DNA of 32,276 bases from Acidobacteriota bacterium (GTDB taxonomy: Bacteria > Acidobacteriota > Terriglobia > Terriglobales > Acidobacteriaceae): positions 75,179 to 107,454 of the forward strand of contig JAJXYY010000027.1 of assembly GCA_021780315.1 (NCBI GenBank). Reading direction: 5' to 3'. Below are positions 17,056 through 24,702 of this stretch, one piece after another (positions within the stretch are counted from its first letter, which is position 1; each line of letters starts with the position of its first letter). A program made the position numbers and the translations under genes. The notes under the pieces are model-generated. The model did not search any database. It saw nothing but the letters and a program-made list of their open reading frames with translations, and was not told the origin of the DNA.

Positions 17056-18426
17056 ATGGCAATCAAAAGCAAGCAGCAGGGCAAGAAGACGGCCGCAACG
17101 GCGGCGAAGTTGGCGAAGGCTGTCAAACCAGGCAAGCCTGCAGTGGTGAAGGTGGCGATTCTGGGATTTGGCACGGTTGGCAGCTCGGTGGCTGCGGTGC
17201 TGACGGCCTCGAAGTTTCCTGGGATTGAGCTGACGCATATCTTCAACCGTGGGTTTGAGCGCAAGCGCAGATCGGCGGCGGGCAAGCGGGTACCGGCGTC
17301 GGTGGTGTGGACGGACGATGTTGGTGTGATTCTCGCGTCGGACGTAGACGTGGTGATTGAGCTGATGGGCGGTCTGAACCCGGTGGAGGGCTGGCTGCGC
17401 AAGGCGCTGGCGGCAGGCAAATCGGTGGTGACGGCGAACAAGCAGTTGATTGCGTATCGCGGCGCGGGGCTGGCCCGGCTGGCCGAGCAGCATGGCGTGC
17501 AACTGGTGTATGGCGCTGCGGTGGCGGGCGGCGTGCCGGTGATTCCGGGGATGCTGCAGGGGCTTTCGGGCGACACGGTGACGCGGCTGAGCGGGATTGT
17601 GAATGGCACTTGCAACTACATCTTGAGCCGCATGGAGACGGGCGCGGACTACGCGACGGTACTGGCGGATGCTCAGCAGCTTGGCTATGCCGAGGCTGAT
17701 CCTTCGGCGGATGTGGATGGCTTCGATGCGCGGGCCAAGCTGTGTATTTTGTCGCGGATTGCGCTACATGCGGAGCTGGACCCGGATGCGGTGGCCACGC
17801 AGAGCATCGCTGCCATTGAGGCGATCGATTTTACGTATGCGAAGGAGCTGGGCTGCACGATTCGTCAGATCTCGCGGGCACAGCTATCGAACGTGAAGGG
17901 TGAGGGTACGGTGGTGCATGCGCGGGTTGCTCCGATGCTGGTGCCGCTGGCTTCGCCGATTGCGTGGTCGCATGGGACGCAGAATATGGTGGTGGTGAGC
18001 GGCCGTTTTGGTGGCGATGTGGTGTTCTCCGGCCATGGTGCGGGTGGGGAGCCGACGGCGGTTGCCGTGGTGTCCGATCTGCTGGCGGTGGCGCAGGGCT
18101 GCAGGACGGTGCAGTTGCCGGTGCGCAAGCGGGCCGTGACCGGGGAGTTTATGGCTCCGCATTATCTGCGATTTGTTGTGGATGACAAGCCGGGAATCGT
18201 CTCGGCGATCTCTGGCGCGTTGTCGAAGGTGGGAGCAAATATTGATTCGATTTTGCAGCGGCCGGGATATCCGAAGCACCGGTTGCCGTTTGTAGTGACG
18301 ACAGAGCCATGCCTGACCTCAACGATCGAGCACGCGGTGGCATCGATTGCCAAGATGGACTGCATGCTGGAGCGTCCGCTCTGCCTGCAGATGCTGGTGA
18401 TGGAAGACAAGGAAGACGCCGGCTAA
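17056..18426 (+). CDS. hom: Homoserine dehydrogenase with ACT domain
   Basis: Hom (EC 1.1.1.3) reduces aspartate semialdehyde to homoserine for threonine and methionine synthesis. The 456-residue protein has the NAD(P)-binding GFGTVGSSV (about residues 36-44) and the catalytic-domain signature AVAGGVPVIP followed by GIVNGTCNYIL. It also has LGYAEADPSADVDGFDARAKL and a C-terminal ACT domain (RFVVDDKPGIVSAISGALS onward) for feedback control, as in the longer monofunctional Hom form. The first roughly 30 residues are a Lys/Ala-rich extension that is unlikely to be part of the fold. ATG 17056 follows the guanine deaminase stop by 4 nt, so the two are probably co-transcribed. A hairpin terminator follows. 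Confidence 0.95.
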   Translation: MAIKSKQQGKKTAATAAKLAKAVKPGKPAVVKVAILGFGTVGSSVAAVLTASKFPGIELTHIFNRGFERKRRSAAGKRVPASVVWTDDVGVILASDVDVVIELMGGLNPVEGWLRKALAAGKSVVTANKQLIAYRGAGLARLAEQHGVQLVYGAAVAGGVPVIPGMLQGLSGDTVTRLSGIVNGTCNYILSRMETGADYATVLADAQQLGYAEADPSADVDGFDARAKLCILSRIALHAELDPDAVATQSIAAIEAIDFTYAKELGCTIRQISRAQLSNVKGEGTVVHARVAPMLVPLASPIAWSHGTQNMVVVSGRFGGDVVFSGHGAGGEPTAVAVVSDLLAVAQGCRTVQLPVRKRAVTGEFMAPHYLRFVVDDKPGIVSAISGALSKVGANIDSILQRPGYPKHRLPFVVTTEPCLTSTIEHAVASIAKMDCMLERPLCLQMLVMEDKEDAG

Positions 18427-18456
18427 GCAGCAACGCGGTGGCTGGCAGAACGAAAA

Positions 18457-18485
18457 CAAGGGCGCACCGTGATGGTGCGCCCTTG
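18457..18485. terminator. Bidirectional terminator between hom and moeZ
   Basis: A perfect 12-bp stem, caagggcgcacc (18457-18468) with ggtgcgcccttg (18474-18485), encloses a 5-nt loop. It lies between convergent genes. On the minus strand it is followed by GTTTTCG, a short T-tract; on the plus strand by CTGTTGG. It therefore works best for the sulfur-transfer operon and may also stop hom transcription. Confidence 0.82.
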
Positions 18486-18507
18486 CTGTTGGTGTGGTGA
18501 AGCGGAC

Positions 18508-19728
18508 CTAGTACTTGGGCATGGAGGTGTCGATCTTGTCGGCCCAGGCGAGGATACCGCCGGTGAGGTTGGAGACGTTGGAGAAGCCGGCGTTTTTGAG
18601 GATGATGGCTGCCTTCTGGCTGCGAGCGCCGGAGCGGCAGTGGACGATGACTTCGCGGTCGCGGTGTGCGGCGAGTTCCGCGACGCGCTTTTCCAGTTCG
18701 CCGACGGGGATGAGCGGTGCACCGAGGTTGGCGATGGGATACTCGTGCTGCTCGCGGACGTCGAGTACGAAGATGTCGGCGCTGGCGTCCAGCTTGGATT
18801 TGAGCACCTCGACGGTGATCTGCGGGATTCCGTCCACGATGGCGGCATCGGCGACGGCCTGGTTTTGCGCGACTTCCAACGGGCCGACGGCGGCGGGTTT
18901 GGCGATGCCGCAGAACTGGTCGTAGTCGATCAGTTGGGTGACGGTGCGGTGGGTGCCGCAGGTGGGGCAGTCGGGATTTTTGCGCAGCTTTAGGGTGCGG
19001 AAGCCCATGCCGAGCGCATCGATGAGCAACAGGCGTCCGATGAGCGGCTCTCCGATGCCGAGGATGAGCTTGATGACTTCGGTGGCCTGGATGACGCCGA
19101 CGAGTCCGGGCAGGATGCCGAGGACGCCGCCCTCCGCGCAGGAGGGGACGAGGCCCGGCGGTGGTGGTTCGGGGTAGAGGCAGCGGTAGCAGGGGCCGTC
19201 TTCGGTGGCGAAGACGCTGGCCTGGCCCTCGAAGCGGAAGATGGAGCCATAGGCGTTAGGTTTGCCGGTCAGGACGCAGGCGTCATTGACGAGGTAGCGG
19301 GTCTGGAAGTTGTCGGTGCCGTCGGCGATGATATCGAAGTCCTTAAAGATTTCGAGGGCGTTGGCGCTGGTGAGCATCGTGTTGAACTTGACGACGTTCA
19401 GGTTGGGGTTGAGGCCGTGGAGCATGAGTTCGGCGGAGTCGACCTTGAGCATGCCGACGGTGTTGGTGGAGTGGATGATCTGACGCTGCAGGTTGCTCTT
19501 GTCGACGGTATCGAAGTCGACCAGGCCGAGGGTGCCGACGCCGGCGGCGGCGAGGTAGAGCGCGAGCGGGGCTCCGAGACCGCCGGTGCCTACACAGAGG
19601 ACGCGTGCGGCTTTCAGCTTTTGCTGGCCTTCCATGCCTACTTCGGGCAGGATCAGGTGGCGGGAGTAGCGGGCGATCTCATCGTTGGTGAGCTTGGGGA
19701 GAGCGGAGGTGTCGGTTGCGGTAGCCAT
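18508..19728 (-). CDS. moeZ: E1-like adenylyltransferase/sulfurtransferase (ThiF-rhodanese, MoeZ type)
   Basis: This enzyme activates the C-terminal Gly-Gly of a ubiquitin-like sulfur carrier as an acyl-adenylate and then donates sulfur to form a thiocarboxylate. The 406-residue protein has an E1 domain (ATP-binding VGTGGLGAPLAL, DGTDNFQTRY) with two CxxC zinc pairs (CYRC and CPTC) and the conserved Cys in VPSCAEGGVLG. A C-terminal rhodanese domain follows with active-site VHCRSGARS. It is the MoeZ architecture that serves CysO in Mycobacterium tuberculosis. It starts 88 nt after the carrier-protein gene, with AGGA 9 nt before the ATG. It could also serve molybdopterin or thiamine carriers elsewhere in the genome. 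Confidence 0.93.
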   Translation of the reverse strand: MATATDTSALPKLTNDEIARYSRHLILPEVGMEGQQKLKAARVLCVGTGGLGAPLALYLAAAGVGTLGLVDFDTVDKSNLQRQIIHSTNTVGMLKVDSAELMLHGLNPNLNVVKFNTMLTSANALEIFKDFDIIADGTDNFQTRYLVNDACVLTGKPNAYGSIFRFEGQASVFATEDGPCYRCLYPEPPPPGLVPSCAEGGVLGILPGLVGVIQATEVIKLILGIGEPLIGRLLLIDALGMGFRTLKLRKNPDCPTCGTHRTVTQLIDYDQFCGIAKPAAVGPLEVAQNQAVADAAIVDGIPQITVEVLKSKLDASADIFVLDVREQHEYPIANLGAPLIPVGELEKRVAELAAHRDREVIVHCRSGARSQKAAIILKNAGFSNVSNLTGGILAWADKIDTSMPKY

Positions 19729-19816
19729 GATTCGTATCCTTTTGCCCGATGGACGAGCTTGGTTGCCTGTAGCGATAATTTGTTCCTGTTTCAGTTACAG
19801 AGGGAGCCAAATATGG

Positions 19817-20101
19817 TTACAAACAACAACAGCCGCCGGCGATGGAGGGGATGATGGTGAGTTCATCGCTGTCCTGGGTGGGTGCGGCTTCTTTTTCGGG
19901 CAGGTAGCGGATGTCGTCTTCGTTGAGGTAGACGTTGACGAAGGAGCGGAGCTTGCCGTCGGCATTGAAGAGATTGGCTTTCAGCTCCGGGTAGGTTGTG
20001 GTGAGCTGCACAAGCGCGCCGTGGACGGTGGCACCGGAGACGGAGACAGTCTCCAGGCCTCCGGTGTAGGTGCGCAACGGGGTGGGGATGTGAATCTTCA
20101 T
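19817..20101 (-). CDS. cysO: ThiS/MoaD-family sulfur-carrier protein with masked Gly-Gly (CysO type)
   Basis: This is a ubiquitin-fold sulfur carrier of 94 residues. The fold region (MKIHIPTPLRTYTGG, VSGATVHGALVQLTTTYPEL, FVNVYLNEDDIRYL, DELTIIPSIAGG) resembles mycobacterial CysO, which delivers sulfur as a thiocarboxylate to CysM. Unusually, the Gly-Gly (G89-G90) is not terminal. It is followed by Cys-Cys-Cys-Leu, encoded by three identical TGT codons plus TTG before the stop. Known relatives with such a tail need a JAMM protease to trim it, and a JAMM gene overlaps this one by 4 nt (ATGA). The carrier assignment is firm. The trimming is inference from the QbsE/QbsD and HcyS/HcyD systems. 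Confidence 0.9.
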   Translation of the reverse strand: MKIHIPTPLRTYTGGLETVSVSGATVHGALVQLTTTYPELKANLFNADGKLRSFVNVYLNEDDIRYLPEKEAAPTQDSDELTIIPSIAGGCCCL

Positions 20102-20571
20102 GCTTTGCCTTCCTGTGTCTGTGCCGTGGTGGCAGCGAGATTGATCTCGATACTTTCGTCGTGGAAGCGTTTATCTTCCTCGCTGGTGCCGAGTAGTTGA
20201 AATGAGTTGGTGAGCACGGCCTTGCCATGTTCCACGCTGGTGATGACGTAGGAGCAGCCGAGCCAGTGGGCCTCGGCGAAGTCGGTCTGGGACCACTGTG
20301 CGGGGTGGTCGGGGTGGGAGTGGTAGAAGCCGACGATATCGAGTGACTGGCTGCGTGCCTGACGCTGAATACGGATCAGTTCTACGGGGGCGATATGGTA
20401 GCGGTTGTGAGCGGAGTCGGTGCGGGTGTTTCCGGCACGGACGATCTGCTGGACGTGGTTGCCGATGCCAGGCTGGTGTTTGCCCAGCAAGACGCCGCAG
20501 CACTCGTTGGGGTAGGTCTCTTCGCCGTGCGCGCGCAGGGCCTGGTAGAGGTCGTAGTCGAGGCGAAGCAT
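20098..20571 (-). CDS. mec: JAMM/MPN+ metalloprotease (Mec/QbsD type)
   Basis: This is a 157-residue zinc isopeptidase of the JAB1/MPN family. The full JAMM motif is present: E23 (NECCGVLLG), then H84-S-H86-P with S94 and D97 in HSHPDHPAQWSQTD. In M. tuberculosis the homologue Mec cuts cysteine off the CysO-cysteine adduct. In Pseudomonas QbsD removes extra C-terminal residues from a sulfur carrier. Both activities are plausible here, because the overlapping downstream gene encodes a carrier with a four-residue tail after Gly-Gly. The ATG is 2 nt after the cysM stop, so cysM-mec-cysO are translated as one unit. The C-terminal 30 residues are variable and of unknown role. Confidence 0.92.
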   Translation of the reverse strand: MLRLDYDLYQALRAHGEETYPNECCGVLLGKHQPGIGNHVQQIVRAGNTRTDSAHNRYHIAPVELIRIQRQARSQSLDIVGFYHSHPDHPAQWSQTDFAEAHWLGCSYVITSVEHGKAVLTNSFQLLGTSEEDKRFHDESIEINLAATTAQTQEGKA

Positions 20572-20573
20572 GG

Positions 20574-21509
20574 TTACTCCTCCGTCCAGAAGCGCTCGCT
20601 CATGTACTTGTCGGCGCCATCGCAGAGGATGGTGGCGATGACGGCTTCGCGACCGTGTGCGGCTTCTTCTTCTGCGATCTGCAGGGCTGCGGCGGTGGCT
20701 GCGGCAGCCGAGACTCCGACGAGGATACCTTGCTGGCGGCCGAGGTACTTAGCCATGGCGTAGGCACGTTCGGTGGCCATCTCGATGTTGCGGTCGGCGA
20801 GGTTGGGATCGTAGATCTTCGGCACGATGGCGGTGGCCATGTGCTTAAGACCTTCGAGGCCGTTGAAGGGCGAGTCGGGCTGCATGGAGACGCACTGGAT
20901 GTTGGGGTTGAGTTCCTTGAGGCGGCGGGTGGTGCCCATAAAGGTGCCGCTGGTGCCGAGGGCCGCGACGAAGTGGGTGACCTGGCCTTCGGTCTGCTCC
21001 CAGATCTCGTTGCCGGTGGTGCGGTAGTGGGCCATCCAGTTGGCGTCGTTGGAGTATTGATCCGCGTAGAAGTAGCGGTCGGGCTCGTTGGCGACGAGTT
21101 CACGGGCTTTGCGGATGGCGCCGTCGGAGCCGTCGGCAGGGTTGGTCCAGATGACCTGGGCACCGTAAGCGTTGAGGTAGCGTTTGCGCTCCTGCGAGAC
21201 GTTGGATGGCATGCAGAGAGTGACGGGGAAGCGCAAGGCGGCACCCAGCATGGCATAGGCGATGCCGGTATTTCCGCTGGTGGCGTCAAGCAGGCCGCGA
21301 CCGTTGCCCAGCAGGCCGCGCTGCATGGCGTCGGTGACGATGGAGGAGGCGGCGCGGTCTTTGACGGAGCCTCCGGGGTTGGTCCACTCGGCCTTGCCGA
21401 CGATCTGGATGCCCGGCAAGTGGTCGGTGAGGCGATCCAGGCGCACCAGCGGCGTGTTGCCGATGCGTTCGATGATGTTCATTCCCAGCGATTTAGCAGT
21501 TGCGATCAT
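20574..21509 (-). CDS. cysM: Cysteine synthase B type, PLP-dependent
   Basis: This fold-type II PLP enzyme of about 311 residues makes cysteine from an activated serine and a sulfur donor. The Schiff-base lysine K50 lies in NPGGSVKDRAA. LLDATSGNTGIAYAM binds the substrate carboxylate, and the phosphate-binding glycine loop is ALGTSGTFMGTTRRLKE. Its neighbours (JAMM protease, CysO-like carrier, MoeZ) imply that sulfur arrives as protein thiocarboxylate, with O-phosphoserine or O-acetylserine as acceptor; the sequence alone does not settle which. Three starts are in frame: GTG 21542, ATG 21509 and ATG 21482. I used 21509, which has a weak GGAAC upstream; homologues suggest that 21482 is also possible. 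Confidence 0.92.
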   Translation of the reverse strand: MIATAKSLGMNIIERIGNTPLVRLDRLTDHLPGIQIVGKAEWTNPGGSVKDRAASSIVTDAMQRGLLGNGRGLLDATSGNTGIAYAMLGAALRFPVTLCMPSNVSQERKRYLNAYGAQVIWTNPADGSDGAIRKARELVANEPDRYFYADQYSNDANWMAHYRTTGNEIWEQTEGQVTHFVAALGTSGTFMGTTRRLKELNPNIQCVSMQPDSPFNGLEGLKHMATAIVPKIYDPNLADRNIEMATERAYAMAKYLGRQQGILVGVSAAAATAAALQIAEEEAAHGREAVIATILCDGADKYMSERFWTEE

Positions 21510-21595
21510 GTAGGTTCCGGTATCGTTTGCGGCGCGTTCCACAGTGCTGTTTGAAGCTGGCCCGCGGATGTGCGACAGTTAATTGAGTCTAACTT

Positions 21596-22009
21596 ATGGC
21601 AAAGATTGCACCACAACGCAGCTTCAACGATGTCCTTTCGGTTCTTGGCAGTCAACGATTCGATGTTGCACCCGCCCACGAAGGTGCAAAGCGAACCCCG
21701 AACGCATTTCAGGTACGTAAATACGGCTGTGCCGCAGAGATAGCGGCAGCCCCGGATGGGTCTGTGCAACTGCTGGCGCGTCCCGGCTGGCTGCTGAACG
21801 GCGAGATTTCGCGGCTGATGGATCGCGGCTACCAGAAATTTCTGAAGACGTCGCATCTGGAGATACCTGCGACGGCGGAACGGTTGCGGGCGATCCATGA
21901 GTTCACCGAAGAGCTGAACAATGCGACCGGTGCGACCAGTCTGTACAACCAGTCGCTGGGAACCACCAGCGATGTCTATGAGTATGACCGGGTCAAGGGC
22001 AGGGAATAG
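21596..22009 (+). CDS. Conserved-looking hypothetical protein, 137 residues
   Basis: I do not recognise this protein. It is a soluble product without signal peptide or membrane segment. It contains a beta-rich centre (YGCAAEIAAAPDGSVQLLARPGWLLNGEISRLMDRGYQKF) and an alpha-helical C-terminal part (ATAERLRAIHEFTEELNNATG). The frame is clean and G-rich at codon position 1 like its neighbours, and the antisense frame has no better gene. It is divergent from cysM (86 nt between starts) and convergent with rsmI. No Shine-Dalgarno is evident before ATG 21596, so translation may be leaderless or weak. No function is proposed. Confidence 0.72.
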   Translation: MAKIAPQRSFNDVLSVLGSQRFDVAPAHEGAKRTPNAFQVRKYGCAAEIAAAPDGSVQLLARPGWLLNGEISRLMDRGYQKFLKTSHLEIPATAERLRAIHEFTEELNNATGATSLYNQSLGTTSDVYEYDRVKGRE

Positions 22010-22041
22010 CCGCCGGTAGCAGCGGATTGCAGCAGGCGGCG

Positions 22042-22914
22042 TTACTTGCGCCGGTTCTGCTCGCGCTGTAGTTCGCGATAGGCTTGGCTTTTGCCGATGC
22101 CGCGATCGCGTGCGATCCGTTTCAAGGCGTCCATCTCGGCAAGTCCAGCGGTCTGCATCAATGCAGAGACGGCTTCTGCGATGCTGGTCTGCGCCTGCTG
22201 TGCCGGGGCTGCGGCGGGGGCCGGAGCGAGCAGCAGCACCATCTCTCCGCGGATGGTGCGGGCGCTGAGCGTGGTGCGCAGCTCGGCGACGGTGGCGCGG
22301 AGAAACTCTTCGTGCAGCTTGGTGAGTTCACGCGCGATGACGACGTGCTGGGCGGGGCCAAAGACGGTTTCGATATCGGCGAGGGTATCTTCGATGCGGT
22401 GGGGCGCTTCGTAAAAGATGTGGGTGGAGCCGTTGCGTACCAGGGCTTCGAGGGCGGTCTTGCGCTGTCCCTCCTTGGCGGGCAGAAAGCCGTGGAAGGT
22501 GAAGCTGTCGGTGGGCAGGCCACTGGCGATGAGGCCGCTGATGGCGGCGTTGGCTCCGGGAACGGGGAAGATGCTGATGCCGGCGGCGATGGCGGCGGTG
22601 GCGATCTGGCCGCCGGGGTCGGCGATGCCGGGGGTGCCTGCGTCGCTGACGATGGCGATGCGCGCGCCGCCGATGAGCTCTTCGATCAGCTCATCGGTGC
22701 GGGTGAGCTCGTTGTGCATGTGGTAGCTGACGGTGGGGACTTTGATCTCGAAGTGATTGAGCAGCTTCTGGGTCTGGCGGGTATCTTCGCAGGCGATGCG
22801 GTCGACGCTGCGGAGGATGCGGAGGGCGCGCAGGGTGATGTCTTCGAGGTTGCCGATGGGGGTGGCCACCAGATACAAGCCGGGTGCGAGCGGCTGGTCA
22901 CGATCAGCGGGCAT
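22042..22914 (-). CDS. rsmI: 16S rRNA (cytidine1402-2'-O)-methyltransferase
   Basis: RsmI (EC 2.1.1.198) 2'-O-methylates C1402 in the decoding centre of 16S rRNA. The 290-residue protein begins with the family's LYLVATPIGNLEDITLRAL. It continues with ACEDTRQTQKLL, the SAM-binding SDAGTPGIADPG (residues 90-101), PVPGANAAISGLIASGLPTD, FHGFLPAK, FYEAPHRIEDTL and ARELTKLHEEF. A C-terminal helical extension (RIARDRGIGKSQAYRELQREQNRRK) follows an Ala/Pro-rich linker. I chose ATG 22914 (MPADRDQ), which overlaps the end of the site-2-protease homologue by 11 nt; the longer upstream frame has no supporting start. It is probably co-transcribed with that gene. Confidence 0.96.
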   Translation of the reverse strand: MPADRDQPLAPGLYLVATPIGNLEDITLRALRILRSVDRIACEDTRQTQKLLNHFEIKVPTVSYHMHNELTRTDELIEELIGGARIAIVSDAGTPGIADPGGQIATAAIAAGISIFPVPGANAAISGLIASGLPTDSFTFHGFLPAKEGQRKTALEALVRNGSTHIFYEAPHRIEDTLADIETVFGPAQHVVIARELTKLHEEFLRATVAELRTTLSARTIRGEMVLLLAPAPAAAPAQQAQTSIAEAVSALMQTAGLAEMDALKRIARDRGIGKSQAYRELQREQNRRK

Positions 22915-24025
22915 CGTCTTTTCCCTGATCACGCAGGCGGCGCTGCTGGTTGAGCAGGCCCATGGAGTGGGCGAGGTTCTGCGGGGTGATGATGCCGACG
23001 ATGCGGTTGCCTTCGAGCACGGGAACGAGCTGCGCACCGGTTCCGGACATGATGCGGCGGAGGGTTTTGAGCAGCGAGTCTTCGGGCTGTGCGGTCTGGA
23101 AGGAGCGGGTCATAACGCCCTGAATGTAGCCATTGCCGCTGGTCTGCAGGGCTTCCAGAATGCCCTGGCGGGAGACCGCGCCGACCAGGTTGGTGCCACG
23201 GACGACGGGGAAGACATCCTGCAAGGTGTGGATGGAGCGTTGCAGCGCGTCTTCCAGAGTATCGGACGCGGAGAGGGTGCTGTACTCGGTGAGCATTACA
23301 TCGCGCATGCGTACGGCTTCGACGTCGTTCTGGAGCAGCAGGCCCTGGTCTTCCATGTGGGCGCCGATGAGGACGAAGGAGCCGATCATGACCAGCCAGA
23401 TACTGGGGAGCAGCACGCCGGCAACGATCAGGGCGAAGGCGATCATCTGTCCGATGCCAGCGGCAGCCTTGGCACCCTGGATGACGCCGCGGGCTTTGGA
23501 GAACTCGCCGCGAAAGACTCGTCCGCCATCGAGCGGGGAAGCGGGCAGCAGGTTGACCGCGCCGAGGAGGACGTTGACCCAGACTGCGGCGCGAAGCAGA
23601 TGGGTGGGAGTGATCCAGGGGCGCGCGAGGAGGTTGAGCTGGGGGGCAAAGCTGAGGGCCAGCGCAGCCAGCAGCAGGCCGAAGCCGATGTTGGCGATGG
23701 GGCCGATGACGGCCATACGCTTCTGCATGGCAGTGGTGGAAGCGCGCTCGGTCGCTTCGGGGGTGGCGTAGGTCATCAGTCCGCCGGTGGGGAGCAGCAG
23801 CAGGGCGCGGACGTCCAGTCCGAACCAGACAGCGGCGACGGCGCGGGCAACCTCGCGGACCACAACGGCCAGCAACAGCAGCAGCCAGAGAGCAAAGCCG
23901 CGCGTTCCGGTGGCTCCGTCGATGGAGGCGTAGCTTATGGAGGCCCCGAGGAGCAGCAGAAAGAAAGTATGGATGCGAACATCCACCCCGAGAATTCGAC
24001 CGACAGGAAAAGACCACCCACGCAT
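22904..24025 (-). CDS. Site-2-protease (M50) homologue with degenerate zinc motif and two CBS domains
   Basis: This is a polytopic membrane protein of 373 residues. It has the layout of the M50 rhomboid-unlike intramembrane metalloproteases that carry CBS domains (start GWSFPVGRILGVDVRIHTFFLLLL; the third ligand motif NLLPASPLDGGRVFRG with D166; CBS domains at about 240-300 and 305-362). The zinc motif HExxH is replaced by R57-E58-V59-A60-R61. Both histidine positions are CGC (Arg), one transition away from CAC. The frame is intact with no stop or frameshift. It is therefore probably not a zinc peptidase but a pseudoprotease, perhaps binding substrates or sensing nucleotides through CBS. I chose ATG 24025; the frame extends to 24109 but would overlap the divergent rsmD start. 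Confidence 0.9.
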   Translation of the reverse strand: MRGWSFPVGRILGVDVRIHTFFLLLLGASISYASIDGATGTRGFALWLLLLLAVVVREVARAVAAVWFGLDVRALLLLPTGGLMTYATPEATERASTTAMQKRMAVIGPIANIGFGLLLAALALSFAPQLNLLARPWITPTHLLRAAVWVNVLLGAVNLLPASPLDGGRVFRGEFSKARGVIQGAKAAAGIGQMIAFALIVAGVLLPSIWLVMIGSFVLIGAHMEDQGLLLQNDVEAVRMRDVMLTEYSTLSASDTLEDALQRSIHTLQDVFPVVRGTNLVGAVSRQGILEALQTSGNGYIQGVMTRSFQTAQPEDSLLKTLRRIMSGTGAQLVPVLEGNRIVGIITPQNLAHSMGLLNQQRRLRDQGKDDAR

Positions 24026-24078
24026 AGTTTTTATTGTATGCGCTGCGGCGTAGGGGCTGGGGGTCCTATGATCGGAGG

Positions 24079-24702
24079 ATGCGCGTGATTGCAGGAACGT
24101 TTCGTTCACGGCAGCTACTGGCTCCGCGGGGTATGGCCACCCGTCCTACGAGCGACCGGCTGCGTGAGACGCTGTTTAATATTTTGCAGCCCCGGATCGA
24201 GGGCTGTCGTTTGGTGGATTTGTATGCGGGAACGGGAGCGGTAGGGATCGAGGCTCTGAGCCGTGGCGCTGCCCATGTGTGGTTTGCTGAGAACGCGGAT
24301 GCTGCATTGGCGGCGTTGCGGGGGAATCTGGCCGCGTTGAAGATAGCGCGCGGTTTTACGCTGGACGACCGTGGGACTGGTGCGATGCTACAGCGGCTGA
24401 GCAAACTGACCCAGCCTGTCGACCTGGTGTATCTGGACCCTCCCTACGAGGCGGCAGCGGAGTACGAAGGCACGTTGAATTTTCTGGGTAGCGTGCGAGG
24501 CAGAGCCATACTTGCACCCAATGCGCTGGTGGTCGCGGAGCACAGCAGCAAGTCGAAGCTGGCGGCACGGTACGGCGCGTTGCAGCACACGCGGCTGGTG
24601 AAGCAGGGCGATGCGGCGCTTAGTTTCTTTGCGTTTCCGCAGGTGGAGCCGGTGGAGGAAACGGGCCACCCTGATGCTGTCCCGTCAGGAGATCGACCGT
24701 AA
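24079..24702 (+). CDS. rsmD: 16S rRNA (guanine966-N2)-methyltransferase
   Basis: RsmD (EC 2.1.1.171) methylates G966 of 16S rRNA. The 207-residue protein starts MRVIAG, the family N-terminus. It has RPTSDRLRETLFNIL, the SAM motif VDLYAGTGAVGIEALSRGA and the catalytic DPPY (residues 120-123, after LVYL). GGAGG (24074-24078) abuts the ATG, so initiation at GTG 24085 (spacing 6 nt) is possible, but it would lose the conserved M-R. The C-terminal 20 or so residues (VEPVEETGHPDAVPSGDRP) extend beyond the usual end and overlap the convergent gene at 24620-25237 by 83 nt. Confidence 0.95.
   Translation: MRVIAGTFRSRQLLAPRGMATRPTSDRLRETLFNILQPRIEGCRLVDLYAGTGAVGIEALSRGAAHVWFAENADAALAALRGNLAALKIARGFTLDDRGTGAMLQRLSKLTQPVDLVYLDPPYEAAAEYEGTLNFLGSVRGRAILAPNALVVAEHSSKSKLAARYGALQHTRLVKQGDAALSFFAFPQVEPVEETGHPDAVPSGDRP

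Noticed and set aside
20298..21554. 418-codon plus-strand open frame
   Set aside because: Antisense to cysM and the JAMM gene, which have clear catalytic motifs.
22010..22041. Terminator between the 137-residue gene and rsmI
   Set aside because: GC-rich arms gccgcc/ggcggc exist but the loop is long and there is no T-tract.
22757..24088. 443-codon plus-strand open frame
   Set aside because: Antisense to the M50 homologue; Glu/Gln/Asp-rich with no fold signature.
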